Numbered from the stretch's first letter, positions 35,570 through 48,490 are shown. The stretch: 64,000 nucleotides of DNA from Lepidonotus clava (GCA_936440205.1 OW387142.1:17140736-17204735), one strand, 5' to 3'. Notes: a model not told the origin generated them from the letters alone. Made by a program: numbers and translations.

Positions 35570-36515
35570 GCGCATCAACTATATATCTACTGCACTGGGA
35601 GCTTGTTAAACACACCCACATGTTTCTAAAGCACCCCGCCCGGCCAGTCCACACTGAATGGTAGACTGATTTCATATAAGTACACATACGTATATATGTT
35701 GGAAAATCAGGGGTGGACTTTTGGCCAAGTAGCAATTGGTTTAATGTAAAATCTGCGTCCCGGGAGAGTTACGAGCTTAAACATTACCTTTAACAGATAA
35801 GTACGTCAACCCCTTTAGAAATTCCCGTATCCGCCCTAAAAATTAAAATTTTGTTATTATCTTTTTTTTTAATTTCCATATTGCGCAGTGTGTATTCATT
35901 CGCTAAAAAGCACTGAATTAGGAAAAAACGAGTAGGGAGCTTTAAAAACATTTTTTTTTTTTATCGTAGATTGACCACGGTGAAATATTGAGTGCCGTCC
36001 ACATAAACGTGTTCTATCCGTTTTCTATCTGAAGGGCTCGGACAATACACATTGGCGTTCGCGGCACGGCCGGCCAAAGCCTTCTGTGTGACCCTTTCTG
36101 TCGTGATTGACGGTTCTATAGACCCACACGGCTACAGAGGGTCGTTAACGCTAAAACATCGCCCAGCCAGGAAACCAGTGGCCGAGGATAGCACCTACCC
36201 TTTTTAAATGAGGCATTGCAAAAAGATGATGATATAATGATGTGGCAAACACCTTTCAATTCTAATTAGACTAGTTTCTTTTGCATTTAGTTATTCACCC
36301 TAAATTCTAATTAGACTAGAATTCAGTCTGTGAAATTCAGTCAGTTTTTATTGACAGAATGGCAACTGTTTCATTAGTGCTTTTCATGATTCATCCAATT
36401 TGGTTGGCCCTGAATAATATATTGATTATTCCGGAGTTTTAGTAAGCTGCCATAATTATATTGCATGGTACACTTATCATCTAATGCTTTTACTGAAAGG
36501 TGTTCTCGTGCTATA
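35570..36515. other. Intergenic DNA
   Basis: A CpG-bearing patch lies at 36055-36185 without a frame or splice signal. ATTCTAATTAGACTAG is present twice (about 36259 and 36305). Confidence 0.35.
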
Positions 36516-36832
36516 AAGACCATATTACAGTACTTTTTTTTATTCGCGTTGGGGCGTTTTAATTCGCGTTTTTGCCGACGCCAATAGAAAACGCGAATCA
36601 TGATGTCCAACACCTAGCGTAATATATAAACAAAGGTACGTATTGGGAACTAGACCCCAAAACGCGAAGTATAATATATATTGGGTTGGGTTGCGTTGGG
36701 TCACATTGGGTACAAACGCGACCAAACACGTAGTGTAATATGCCCTTAATATGCCTCTAACGCAAATCAGACGCGTTGGGCACCAAGGCCTAACGCGTCC
36801 TTTAACCCGACGCGTAGTATAATTAGGGCTTT
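36516..36832. mobile_element. CGCGTT-rich foldback MITE
   Basis: The left end (GACCATATTACAGTACTTTT) and inverted right end (GCCCTAATTATACTACGCGT) are imperfect inverted repeats. Between them ACGCG/CGCGT cores recur about ten times in both orientations, often followed by TGGG. A second inverted block (AGGGCATATTACACTACGTG) lies at about 36725-36750. No clear target duplication and no coding frame. Confidence 0.55.
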
Positions 36833-37869
36833 ATTCATTATCGCCATCCAACATATTTTCCGCAGCTGAATAAAATTAATACCCGAGAACATGTTAGACA
36901 ATTGATATTTCTAAGATGCACATATGGCTTTTTACTTAAATGTAATTACACATATCATTTTTATTCACGAATATATACTAGATTAAAGAATATTACTATT
37001 GTCAGGAATAAAGCAGAACTGAAACTATTTCCGAAGAGTAGTATACCAAAGAACAGTTAGTATATACCAGGATATGAAGGCTAAGGCTAAATATATATGC
37101 ATACAAAGCATAACCTCTAAGCCACACGACCTGTGACTGGCGACGGGGAGACAATGAATAGGAATAGGCTGATCTTAAGGCACCAATCAATTCTACAATA
37201 AGACTGGGAATATTCATACATGGAAGATTCTTGTAGAGACGAATGACAAGTTGGCACGATGTTAGAGAGGGAGACTATAAACGTGTGCATCAAATAGCAA
37301 ACAATAAAAACGAATGACAGACTCCTAAGGTAGCAGTGACTTTATGTATGATTTCACACAAACACTCTTTCGGAAAAACGCATAAATAATTCTTTATAAT
37401 CATAACATGAAGAAAGCTGGCAAGAAGTAACCACGAGAAGTGAGAACAGTTCTTGACTTTGAAATGGAGGACAATAGCATGCAAACAGTCAATAATGCAG
37501 AGTTTCCTAGCATTTTATTCGGTCCCCCCGCTTAGCAAACACTGGTGAATGTTCGTTTCAAGCTCTCAAAGCGTAGACAACTAACACGTCATTAAAACGC
37601 AAATTCAATTCTTTTAAAACAACTTGCAAAGGACTGGGAACAAATTGAAGATAATTTTCTATTTTGAACGAACAGAATGACATTCGGATGGATTGTTCAA
37701 TGTACAATGTATTTAGATCAATCATTTCGGGTGCATAATTATTTGACATAGGCCTAAGTATTATGCATTCCTATCTTCTAAATGATGGAAATATGTAAAC
37801 AATGAACTATTGTTAATGTTTGATTTAATACTGCGTGATGTGTATATGACTAAGTATCCATGAGTCGTT
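36833..37869. other. AT-rich intergenic DNA
   Basis: No supported gene. One TAGGCCTA octamer at 37749-37756. Confidence 0.4.
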
Positions 37870-38411
37870 TGTCCAGGTTGTCTGAGTCAATCAGACTGCG
37901 TTTAAAGTTAGTTCGTTCACTTCCCAATAGTTCAAAAGAAATGAACGATGAGGGAGCTCTTAATATGAAAGGGTTTTTATTCAATAAACATCTCATCCCG
38001 AGTCAAAGCCACCATGTTTAAGTCTCCATCAGTCCACCTCCCATCTCCTATCAGCAATCAACCACATTTAGAATACAAGTTGTTCCAACACATCCTAGAC
38101 CACCCTAGTGCTCAGCTCTATCACAATCCTATGTCCGAGGTAGTTGGTATAGGTAAAACTCCAGTCTGCTACGCAGGAGTCGATGTACTAACTCCAAGTA
38201 GCTCCTTTGCTAAACTTACTCAGCTGACATTCTCACTAAAACTGCCTGCTCCTCACTTTGCAACACCTTTTATACTGGTTAACAGGTGGCGCTGGGAGCG
38301 AAAAATATCTCTTTCTAGAAGTAGACTAGAAGTAGACTTGCTAAGCCTGATCCTTGTTAGATTATACAACGTGATGATATATTAAAAGTGCTAAGCTATT
38401 AGTACAACAAC
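37870..38411 (-). mobile_element. Possible solitary LTR fossil
   Basis: Read on the minus strand, a segment starting TGTTGTACTAATAG holds a strong TATA box (CAGTATAAAAGG, about 38272) and, about 290 bp later, an AATAAA signal near 37985, in the order expected of an LTR. I see no matching second LTR, no internal genes and no convincing target duplication. A plus-strand 123-codon frame with a good start context (38014-38385) overlaps it. An ordinary promoter is the main alternative. Confidence 0.2.
38284..38293 (+). promoter_or_regulatory. CTCF-like core motif
   Basis: AGGTGGCGCT matches the AGRKGGCRSY core of the bilaterian CTCF site. The outer bases fit poorly. Confidence 0.25.
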
Positions 38412-40232
38412 CCGATGAATGAAATAAATATTAGAGTTACTTTCTGTTTTGATTGCGATTGCTGCAGTGCTCTATAATACAGATATTATCTCTGCACCGA
38501 ATATCATCTCATCTTTGCTATTGCTCGCCCTGAGAAGAAACGGACCCAGCAGAGTAGGATATCTATAACTAGTAGTTATGTCCGCCTATAGCGCCCTAAT
38601 GCCCCTCGGAGCACACAATACAACTAATTAGATGTGTATACTGGCGGCGGACACAGAAAGCAGATATCTGCTGAAAGCAATAGCTATATAGAAGGCAATA
38701 GCTGCTGAATGGACACGTTGCTATAGGTAGACAGAAACGGACGCTCTCTGTGTCACACCAACCTCACAGCGCCTGTGTCATGAGACCTTCATGTTCAGAT
38801 TGCATGACCTCCTGACTCCTGAGGTCGCCCATGTAAGCATTGCGTCGACACCAGTATCGACATTTCCAAAGTAGTATTGAATCACATGCTGTTGGTTTGA
38901 GATTGCGAAATCATATTCGAAAATTCGGTTGAGTTTCTTCAACGAATGAAGTTTGAATAAGCTCTCAGAACTTTTCAGACAGAGGTAAAAATGAGGATCG
39001 AGATATCATAAAATAAAACCCCTTTGTGTGATCTCATGTTTAAACAAGACACATCACAATCATAAGAACATTACTGAGAAATGATATTAATGAAATCGTC
39101 AAAATGAAACCTTCCAAAATAACACTTGGCCAGAAGGCTTTCATGAATACTTCTTTACATCATTTTTTATCAGAAGAGGCACTCGATATAAATGATGCTG
39201 ATCTAAAAAGTAAGACTGACAAAAAAGGTAGAGCTATTTGAAATATATCTCAGATTTTACTGTTAATGTACCTTTATCTATACCTTCAGATTGCAAAATC
39301 CATAGTTTTACTATTGGTAAAAACAGGGAGAGAAGATAGCAGGGACACCCTATTAACTATCCTTAAATCAGCTGCTCTTCAACATTGAGGTTTGGTAGTA
39401 TACTAATAACTTTTACTGAGATACTATACTAGTATTAATAAGATAACCTTGTGCTCTTATTAAAGCAAATGAGAAAGTGTGATCTGTTTTTGTATAGAGG
39501 AAGAATCATACACACCCATAGATTTTGGTAAGTTGGGGACCACTCCAGGAGTAAGATGAAGGAAACATGCCTAGTTGACACACCTAATCACAATCTATGA
39601 CTCTAGTACAAAACTAGGTTAGGAATCAAACCCAGGCCATTTGGATCATTGATCCAGTGATCCACTACTGAGCCATGTTTTTTCACCGCCTTCTCAATCT
39701 AGCAAAGCAGAATGGAAAAGCGCTTTGCACTTTTGAAAATATAGGTCGTTTGTGCAAGTGTTAACACCATTATATCTGCTAGATTAGTTATGGATTACAT
39801 TGGAGTAATGCAAAATGCAAAATGTAACTGGCCATTTGTGTTTTTAAATATTTCTTGGTGCCTCACCTTTAAATTGTGTTCAGATTGACTTTGAAAAAAT
39901 AACAAGATCATCACAAATATCGTCATCTCAACATTATGATGAGGTCATTAGGTGCAAAGGAAATTGAAACAAGCAAACGGATTTTGGGAGCAGAGCACGC
40001 GTACCCTATCAAGGCAGTCTGATCTAATGATATACAGTATATTAGGCATTTTGAAAATATTTGTGAAAAACGTAGTGATACACATCTAACACTCTCCATA
40101 CAGATACTTTGAAAATAAGAAAGCATTTTCAAATACAGTACAAGTAATTTTCTGTAAATTCTAAAGCATCCTTCCCTAGTCTCCAAAGACACAGTGCGAA
40201 ATAGTATGGCAACTGCTAACTGTTTTTAAACA
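38412..40232. other. Intergenic DNA
   Basis: 38500-38850 is GC-richer with no splice-supported frame. The rest is AT-rich apart from the tRNA-like repeat at 39621-39680. Confidence 0.4.
39621..39680 (-). repeat. tRNA-like SINE head
   Basis: On the minus strand, TGGCTCAGTAGTGGA (A-box-like) and CTGGGTTTGATTCCTA (B-box-like) are at tRNA spacing and are followed by about 130 bp of unrelated body. The acceptor stem does not pair. Confidence 0.55.
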
Positions 40233-40573
40233 CATCTATTTTAGGAAACAGGCATCACAAAGAACCAACCAAATCAGTCTACACCAACTGAACCAATCTA
40301 TTTTGGGAAAAGCACTTCATAACTAACCAATCCAACCAGTGTATTTTGGGAAATCCCAGACATCACAAAGAAACACCCAACTAGTTCACACGAAGTGACC
40401 TAGTCTATTTTGGGAAAATCACTTTACAACTAACCAACCCAACTAGTCCATTTTAAGAAATCCCAGGCATCACAAAGCACCAGCCAAATCAGTCTACACC
40501 AACTGAACCAATCCATTTTGGGAAAAGCACTTCACGACTAACTGACCCAACCAGTCTACATCGATTTTGAGAA
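40233..40573. repeat. 107-108 bp minisatellite, about three copies
   Basis: CATCACAAAG recurs at 40253, 40361 and 40468. Each unit contains ATTTTGGGAAA twice, with AACTAACCAA/CCAACTAGT-like spacers, so each 107-bp unit is itself built of two related half-units. Confidence 0.85.
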
Positions 40574-40751
40574 GTGCAAAAGTACATATGTACAACAAAA
40601 GTGTAGGTCAGACCATGCCATATAACATTCCCTCGGACAGAAAATGTAGTTCCTATTTCAATCAATCAAAAACATAATAAGTTCTATTCATATAAAAAAA
40701 ACTCATCACATACTATTGTATAGACTGAACATACAGACACATTACAGGCAA

Positions 40752-40784
<33 letters not shown>

Positions 40785-43619
40785 AAACTTTAGTGCTACA
40801 AAAATAGGGCACCCAAAGCAAGCCAAATTTGGGAATTGGTCCTGGGACTCAGCCTGCAACCCAGGCAATAATAGTGCTTCAACATACACGAGGGTCCTAG
40901 GAGAGTCCTCCATTAAGTAATACGGCAGTCTGACTGAGTAGAGCATAAATGAAGGCTGAATGTCTCTCAATTATAGTTGAAAGGACGTTATCAAATCCTA
41001 ACAATTAACACACAGTGTAGAGGACCGAGCCCAAACTGATTCAGTCATACATAATTATGATAAATGAAGCCTATAGCCTATAGGCCCATAGAATCTTTGG
41101 ATTCTATGGGCCAATACGGGACTCTGGAAGTTGAACACAGACACAATGAGATGAGGCAAGAGCAAATCGCATTCATGTACATATGTATAGGACTACTGTT
41201 ATTCTCATAAATGGCTGTATATATCCCCCACACCTTGGCAGGTAAACTGACTAAAGGTCCCAAAGAAATGTACTGTTGTAGTCAAATTTCATAAGCTTTA
41301 ATTCTGAGAGTACGTCTTTTATAGTTCTGCTTGATCTATAGAAGTATCTTTTAGGCAGAGAGAAGTTAGAGAAAGTATCTTCACGGCAGAGAGAAGTTAC
41401 CCAAAGTGAACTGCATAGCACTAATACCCCTTTCAGATCACACAGTAGGAATCGCATTAAAGCCCATCAAAGTGATTTAATTAGCATTCTAGGGTGTGAC
41501 TGAAATCAAATCACATTAGAACCACATTCGATAATTCGTTCATGCGTGGACCTGTTTCCCTTGGCCACTCACGAAATAGGAATTGGCCATTTAAGAATTA
41601 TAAAAGAAAACGTATTAAGAATTTTGTCAGAATACATTTCTTGCATCTTTGGTCAGTAAATGAAATTGGAGAGACCTGCCTGCAACATTTATACCGGATT
41701 GAGCACAAGTGTGCTTTTAGACTCATAGGTATGCTTTGAACAAGTTAGCCGGTCTTGGTTGAGTTAAGGAGAACCAGAGATACTGGTAAAATATTGCAAT
41801 GGGAGTACATAAATGTATGAATCATAAAAAGACCAGCTTGAACGTGAACAAAAGAGGTAATTGTGTCTCGACATTAACAATCTACTCCTTATTTTGACAT
41901 GTATCATAGAATAAGAGAAAAGATATCTTAAAAACAAATTGTATATTTCTGAAAAAAAAAGTGTGTTTGTGCAGAGGAAATTAAAGATATGTCAGTGTAG
42001 ATCATCAGTTCAAGACAGGGTAGCCTACTACTATCAGGTTCAGAAATGGTCATTGATAGGTAGTCAGGGATATTAGAAAGTGGCAGAGGTAATAGGGGTC
42101 CCAAACAATGCTCAGGAAGAACTACAGATAGTCAGGATTGGTTTGGGGGATAGGAGGAAGAAAGAAGGGACAACAACTTAGAAAATGTAAGTAGTATATG
42201 GTTAGAGCTGTGGAGGATAGTGCAGCCAGCTATTAGGATTGATTGGAGAGGGTTACCTCTTTCCACTGAGAGTATTGGTGGCTACCACAGTAATATATCA
42301 GGTAGAAAAACCTCATTTATGACATTTACAGCATTCTTAAACACATCAGATATCCATCAAATGAGGATTTTCTCCCAAACATTTGAGCTACGCTACTTAA
42401 GATATCTATAATATGGAATATGTTTGCTTAATTTGTGAGTTTTCCTATTCAATCCCAATCACTTTGAACAGAACTCGGACAACAAGGATGTCCTATTTAG
42501 GATATTAGTTGCAATTTATACAACAATACCTATTGCAATGTATACAACAATACCTATCGCAACAGTGACGTCACTATTGCAATAACTATTGATGCAGGCT
42601 ATCCCAACAGAAAACCCCTTTATAGACCACATGCAGTGGTGCGTCACATAATGGGTCTCGCGGTTGTGAGGGTTGGCACACACAGCGAGAGTCATTGCTG
42701 TTGAACAGCGAGTGAATCCAACTTTACCAATAACAGCGAGGGTTGGCGCACCCGCTTTTTAAATGTGTCGGGGGACATTTGGGGATCATAATGTCACAGT
42801 GACCTGTCACATAATGAACAAGAAGAGATTGTATGACAGCAAACAATATGCTTGTTGGAATAGCCAGTAGTAATGTGACCAATTGTGGGAAATCATGACA
42901 TAAGGGGGACAATGTGATTTGGGATTCACCATCCCCTCTTTCCAATGGTGCAAACCATTGAAATATTCTAATAAGGAGCAGAAGATATGGTCGTTTGAAC
43001 CCCTGCTCTGAATGAACTGCAATTCTCCTGATTTAGTCCATGTGTTTTGTGCATGATATTTAGTTGAACCAGACAGTATCAAGTCAAACATTATCAGTTT
43101 TCTTATTCATTGTTTTTTTTCCAAAAAGCAATAATTTGTCATACAGATCTTCAAACAACTAGTTGTTTTTGATAAAGGAAAGCAAAATTATACTTTTGTT
43201 AAAATACTTGCAAATTCACCAACGCAATCTGAACATTCCTCTTTTTAGATTACCGTGATAACATGCTATTGTCACTTACACCCTTTAAGACATGGACGTT
43301 CTATTTCAGATTACCCATAATGCAGTGGGCATGATAAGACAGAAGGTGTTGATGATTATAATCATTAAGTCCTGAAATGTTTACCCAGGTGCACATTCTC
43401 AGGAAAAGAGGTATCATTAACTAGTTGTTATCAATAAGTCACTTAGTAATAGATCCAGAGCAAATTGACCGATATCCATGTAGGTTACCAAATCCCGTGA
43501 CTGGTCACAGTTATATAATACTCATTATGCACCATTCTATGACAGCTAACTACAGGCATTCACATTCTGGGATCTGTTATGAAACGGGCATAAAAGAGGT
43601 TCCATGCAGGTACCAGTAG
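40574..43619. other. Gene-poor DNA with a C/A homopolymer tract
   Basis: About 40751-40790 is a run of C then A. A small hairpin lies at 41083-41112. 42640-42760 repeats GCGAGGGTTGGC-like motifs. No gene is supported. Confidence 0.4.
41083..41112. repeat. Perfect 13-bp hairpin with 4-nt loop
   Basis: GGCCCATAGAATC, loop TTTG, then GATTCTATGGGCC. The compact perfect stem resembles a terminator or small structured RNA, but there is no adjacent gene. Confidence 0.8.
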
Positions 43620-43765
43620 AGTTTTATCACCTGCACGGCCGGCGAGCGGTGCGTACAGAGGCCAGTGAGTATAAACAAGCTGTATGTACCTCTCCTCATT
43701 TACAGTATTTTAAATGTATTCAGAGCTTTGCTTGGGTGATAAAACATAGAAGACCCTTAGGGAAC
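43620..43765. repeat. Foldback repeat, family C copy 2
   Basis: GTTTTATCACC at 43621 is inverted as GGTGATAAAAC at about 43736. The right part TTGCTTGGGTGATAAAACATAGAAGACCC matches family C copy 1 in reverse complement. Confidence 0.5.
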
Positions 43766-44009
43766 GTCCGAGGGTAGCCGGACGGACCGCGTATATTAAT
43801 ACCCATCTCAGACAAAAGACACGTGAATTGCAGGGAACTGAACCAAAAAATACCCACACGATGCCTATTTATGGATATGGTCCTTTCACTCGTTCAAACC
43901 CGCTGCTTTCGAATGGAAGACGAATGGTCTGGGGCCATTCAGTGACAATACAAATTTGGATTCATATATCAAAAGCTGCATTAGTACTGCAAAGAACGAG
44001 ATTCATATC

Positions 44010-44156
44010 TTTTCAAAGCGGTTCACTTTGCTTCCCTATCTTTTAGATAATTATCGTCCTGAAAGCGAATCCTTGTATGTGGTCCTTTCAAAGCGGTTCA
44101 CTTTGCTTCTCAATCTTTTAGATATCGTCTTGAAAGTGAATCGTTGTATGTGGTCC
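44010..44156. repeat. 75-bp tandem duplication
   Basis: Two copies starting TTTCAAAGCGGTTCAC (44011 and 44086), each ending TGTATGTGGTC. Divergence is low, so the event is fairly recent. Confidence 0.85.
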
Positions 44157-44340
44157 CTTTCACTCTTCCATATATGTGAATTCTTGAATACACTTCAAAA
44201 TGCGCTTTGAATCTTATTGAATAATGCTGTTCATTTCAGACTCCCTTATTAGTTGTATTCAAAGCATTTCGTAAGTTTTTCCAATGCAGTTTCTACTTTG
44301 CAGTAACGTCTGAAAGAGGTACAGGTGATAGAAGGGGCAT

Positions 44341-44595
44341 CAGGCCCGTACCCAGGGTCTGTGGTGGGGAGGTGGCGAGAATTCCTAAGTGGAACTTTTG
44401 CTCACGATTTCAGTAACTTTAGCCTAAAAATGGGGGTGGCGAGGTTCCCAGAGTGGAACTTTTCAATATTTTCTCCCATTTTTTTTTATGGAGATTACAG
44501 TTATTTTTTAATGGAAAGGTGGAACTTTTTATAACAAAGTTCCCCTGTGGGGGGGTGGCGCACCACCCCCACCTACCCCCCTAGTTACGGGCCTG
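44341..44595. mobile_element. 255-bp MITE with CAGGCCCGTA ends
   Basis: Left end CAGGCCCGTACCCAGGG, inverted right end CAGGCCCGTAACTAGGGGG. The 5-bp GGCAT lies on both sides (44336-44340 and 44596-44600). Internal GTGGCGAG...GTGGAACTTTT blocks are repeated. No coding frame. The ends resemble those of many animal cut-and-paste MITEs; the superfamily is not settled. Confidence 0.7.
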
Positions 44596-44600
44596 GGCAT

Positions 44601-45710
44601 AGAGGGTACCTGTATCCGGTCAGCACTGCTGATGACTAAAGTTGCCACCTGTCAACGATGTGTGCTTCGATATATTGCAACCTCCATCTCGTAAAACTCC
44701 CATGCTATATATGTATATTTTTGAAGGTTATATATACCCAGGTAAAATACCCTGATTTACTGCACTCAGTGAATGACTTTAATATGTAGCAATATTGCCA
44801 GGATACCTCTTTGAATAGCCGTACTTTCATGAAGCGAACAGAAGGTAAGGTTTTCAAGAAATGCCCACGAAGGTGTGACAGTTTTATTGCAGACCGGTTT
44901 GAAATGTGGCGTTCAGCTGTTTGGCATTTAAACTATTGCCTGGCACTGAAGGAACCAGAAGTCTAAATATAATCTGGCCTATTTGCAGGGTATAAAAAAG
45001 GGTGAGTGAGTGCTGCTATACTTCAACTTCGACTTTCTGGAGGGTACTTTCCAGTTACTTATCATATTGCACTTACCTTCAGGATCAGAAGTGTGTCTTC
45101 CTTATGACCTCTATAGGGTTTGATGTGTTGGTGTCCCCCATTCACAACACAGAGAAGTAGTAGGTTATAGGAGCCTCCTTGTGTCCCACTTAGACCAGCG
45201 GGTCCAGGCTGTTACCCCCAGGCCTCTGGATCGTCCTTAAATCGCTGTTATCAGACTTTGAAAGAGACAGCCCAATATAGCGCTCAGTTAGACACGATAG
45301 TGGGGGGGTCAAATTGCACGGACCAATCATTTGGCGAAGGCAATGTCATAAAGACAAGTCGTCGTCCCCAGAGGGGGTGAGAAGACAGTGGTCTCCTGCC
45401 CGCCTGCATGGACACAAGCGTCATGCTTCACTGATAGGCTATACTCGTATTTATATGAGTCCAAGGACAGTGTAGGTTGATGTAGAATATAGTAGTTTTA
45501 GGACGTAGGGCCTCTTCCTCTGACGTATTAGCTACGTTGACATATCCGCAATTGGAAGTCCGCAAGTCCTAGAGATTAATTCCATTATTCATAATAAGGC
45601 GTGGGCTGCAATACACGTCACATAGGATAACTTAGAATAGCTTGTTCTATCACAGGCAGTAAATCGAGTAATACAGAAATACATACTCCGCAAGTGTTGT
45701 TGACAGTTAC
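44601..45710. other. Intergenic DNA
   Basis: No supported gene. 45170-45420 is GC-richer without a usable frame. Confidence 0.4.
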
Positions 45711-45829
45711 CAAATGAAAGGTACATGGATGACCAGTGGCTGACGGTATTTTTAGAGTTTTTGCGATCTCTAGCTGGAGAGAATGTTTTTGGGCCAAATT
45801 ATTATCATGATTTGGATGGAAAGGCAGTT
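45711..45829 (+). CDS. Possible exon, unknown protein
   Basis: After TGTTGACAG (ending 45710) the frame reads LPNERYMDDQWLTVFLEF and on to NYYHDLDGKA, about 40 residues of protein-like sequence. A GTTTGT donor follows in phase 0; the frame closes about 20 codons later if not spliced. Phase fits the candidate exon at 46115. Support is only composition plus weak splice sites. Confidence 0.25.
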
Positions 45830-46114
45830 TGTTTCATGTTGCGAATCTCCTACAACCCCTGCAAATAAAGTATTAACGTTTGACGCAAATACAAAGTGTT
45901 TACATTGTATCAAAGGCTGCTATCTATGTTGGTGGACCGAGGCTCATGCCCTGCTGTATGACGGATGGCGAGATGTATAGCAGAGATGGGCAGTGTATGG
46001 TACACGTGTAAATTATGAATCAGTCAGCGACCAAGGGGGACTGCATGTAGGTAGTGGAGAAAGCCATAGAGCCGGAGATGGTTAAATTAGGAATTGGCAC
46101 ATTGGTTGGAACAG

Positions 46115-46336
46115 GTGGGGCGACTGGGGTGTGCATGTCACCGGATGACCGGGATGAACAGGGGCTCCGGACGGGCTCCAAATGGGATTGACCCAAATTG
46201 CATAGGTCTCCCCGATTTTGGCAATGAGCAATTGGAGATTTTTCACGGTGATGAGGTAGTCGCGACCATCCTGGACCCTAACATCGTTTGTGAAGCCGTC
46301 TGTTTAAAAAGAACCGGCCAATCAATGCTATATATA
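46115..46336 (+). CDS. Possible internal exon, 74 codons, unknown protein
   Basis: Opens after GGTTGGAACAG and runs in phase 0 to a GTAAGG donor at 46337. The product contains RAPNGIDPNCIGLPDF and LEIFHGDEVVATILDP, a hydrophobic/charged alternation like a beta-rich domain, with five cysteines overall. I do not recognise it. The acceptor has a poor pyrimidine tract. Note that CCAAT and TATATATA at about 46318-46336 could also be read as a promoter. Confidence 0.27.
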
Positions 46337-48091
46337 GTAAGGGAAGTATGGAAACAAATATTATTGTTTGAGTTTCAGATAAAGCTTAAGGCGTGGAGGT
46401 TTGATATATTGATATGAAAGTTAACGCATTGTGTGTATTCAGATGTATTGTTTTTATAACATAGGCCCTACCCTTTGTGCATTGCGGTAAAGAAGAAAAA
46501 TGGTCTAGTTCAATGTAGATATTGCACTTAATTTTCAAACTAAGTCTGAGATATATTGGACATAATAATTCAACCGCTCTTTGATGCCCCTTTCCCATTG
46601 TGATTGTCCCTAATGTGCCTTACCGAAACCTAATCAAGGGCATTTGATTATGTCAAAGATTGGACATGGTCATTTCAAGATATTGGTCTGTTGGAAGTTT
46701 TATATTCTTTTAAGTATTTGGATAAGAAGGTAGCTTCACTTTAATATTGTTACAGCAAGGCTTATAGGAGAGTGAGGGATGAAGCGTATCAGATTATCTC
46801 CAACAAACACATAAACCTTCTTTACCTGAACATTGCAATATTCAATAGTAACTCTGAAAACCCAGGAGGGCACATGCACATGTGCATTGTCATATGTTTT
46901 GTTGTAACAGAAAACGTGGGGGTAACATTAATCACGTTTTATGGTAACGTGCTGCGCTACTCAGAAAACGTTATTGCCTACACACGATTCCTATGACGTG
47001 AGTGATAATGCATGTGGTGCTTGTAAACAAAGGAAAGGACCTAATATAACCGGGGTTGTTCCAGATAATCACATAATTACCGCTATTATGCAAGCAATAT
47101 CAAGTAAATGCCGAAAATAGAAGTTCAGTCAGACTCTAACAAAAAGGTTGGACCTCTACTTCTGTAACCATATAAACCATAATTCTTCCATACTATTGTA
47201 ACTTAGTTTACCTTAAGAAGTTGAAAACAATGTGAAACGTCTCAGTAATTAAAACTACTATTGGCTTGGTGATAAAAACGGAATGACTGATGCTGAACCA
47301 GGATAAATAAATGTATAAAAAGGGGGCCGTTTCCTAATATATTTTACTGGAGACATGTACGGTTAATCAGCAGAAACGTGTAGACAATATTTTCTTGCAC
47401 TGCAGTCAGCAGAATATCATCCTGAACTTTTGGTTGACTGCGGGGCATCATAATATAATGCACACGTCACTTCTCTAAATATTTCCACTAGAATTAGTAA
47501 CACTTTATATTCTAAATGGTCTAGATTTAGGTTTAGAATTACGCATAGGTATAGAATCGAACCACGCAGGCATCTTTCGGGGCAAAAAGTTCGGCGGTTA
47601 AAGGATTATCATGAAAACGATTTGAGACTTGTCACTTCAATTAGTTCAACACAAGAAACATGACGATGGCACGTGGCTGGAAATGACAATTCAAACAAAT
47701 GAGCGACTAGGGAGCCATTTGTAGGCTGAGGAGATTTAGATAACAAAGGGCCTTTTCTGCAATTGATCTGTGAAGCCAAAGATAACCGACTTACTGAATC
47801 TCCCGTCAAGTTCTAGACAGCAAGCCTTCGAGGAGCAATGCTCACGCCTTTGAATGTCATCATAGCGTGTAGACTCATCGTCTCGTAGAAGCCCTTAAGC
47901 TGGGGTATATAAATATATATACATATATATACATGGCAGTGCTTATATCTTATCATTCTTTTGATATGAACAAAGATTGGCATTCAAGATATTGGATTTG
48001 AGGAACTGCTTGCAGGGATATTTTTCATCCGTCGATTCGGAGAAATGAAGGAGAGCTAGTCTATTCACAAGGAGATTGGTCTCTGTAGTAT
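46337..48091. other. Intergenic or intronic DNA
   Basis: AT-rich, with an (AT)-type microsatellite around 47905-47935. A minus-strand frame at 47609-47809 has protein-like codons but no splice support. Confidence 0.35.
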
Positions 48092-48265
48092 TTGTCCTGT
48101 CTGCAATGTCCCTCTTGGCAGCCTATAGGTGGCGCTGCAGCGACGAGTGCGCATGCGTCGAGTCCGAGACGCGGGAAAGTTCTCTCACCGCGCAGACGAC
48201 ACGTGAATTCTCTGAGGAAAAAACTGCAAGTCACTGTGTCTGAGCAGCTGACATCGAGGGAAATT
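48092..48265. promoter_or_regulatory. CpG island-like patch with NRF1-type and CTCF-like motifs
   Basis: The CpG-richest stretch in this part of the window. TGCGCATGCGT (about 48148-48158) matches the palindromic NRF1 site, and CCTATAGGTGGCGCT (48122-48136) matches the CTCF core. Both strands are open over parts of it. Most likely a promoter or insulator; the gene it would serve is not identified. Confidence 0.4.
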
Positions 48266-48490
48266 AAAGTGCCTATCGAATGTTGTATTTTGTCAGTTCG
48301 TGAGTATGCCTCTAGTCAGATGGACAAGATATAGGCCCTATAGACTCCATAATATCACTCAATCATATTCCGGAGAAATGTCAGTTTATGATAAGAAAAA
48401 ACACCGGCGGGAGATGATTGGACAGAGGGAGGACCATAGAGGTATATATATCTACATCAGTACCAGTACTATCTAGTAGGCGTACTACTC

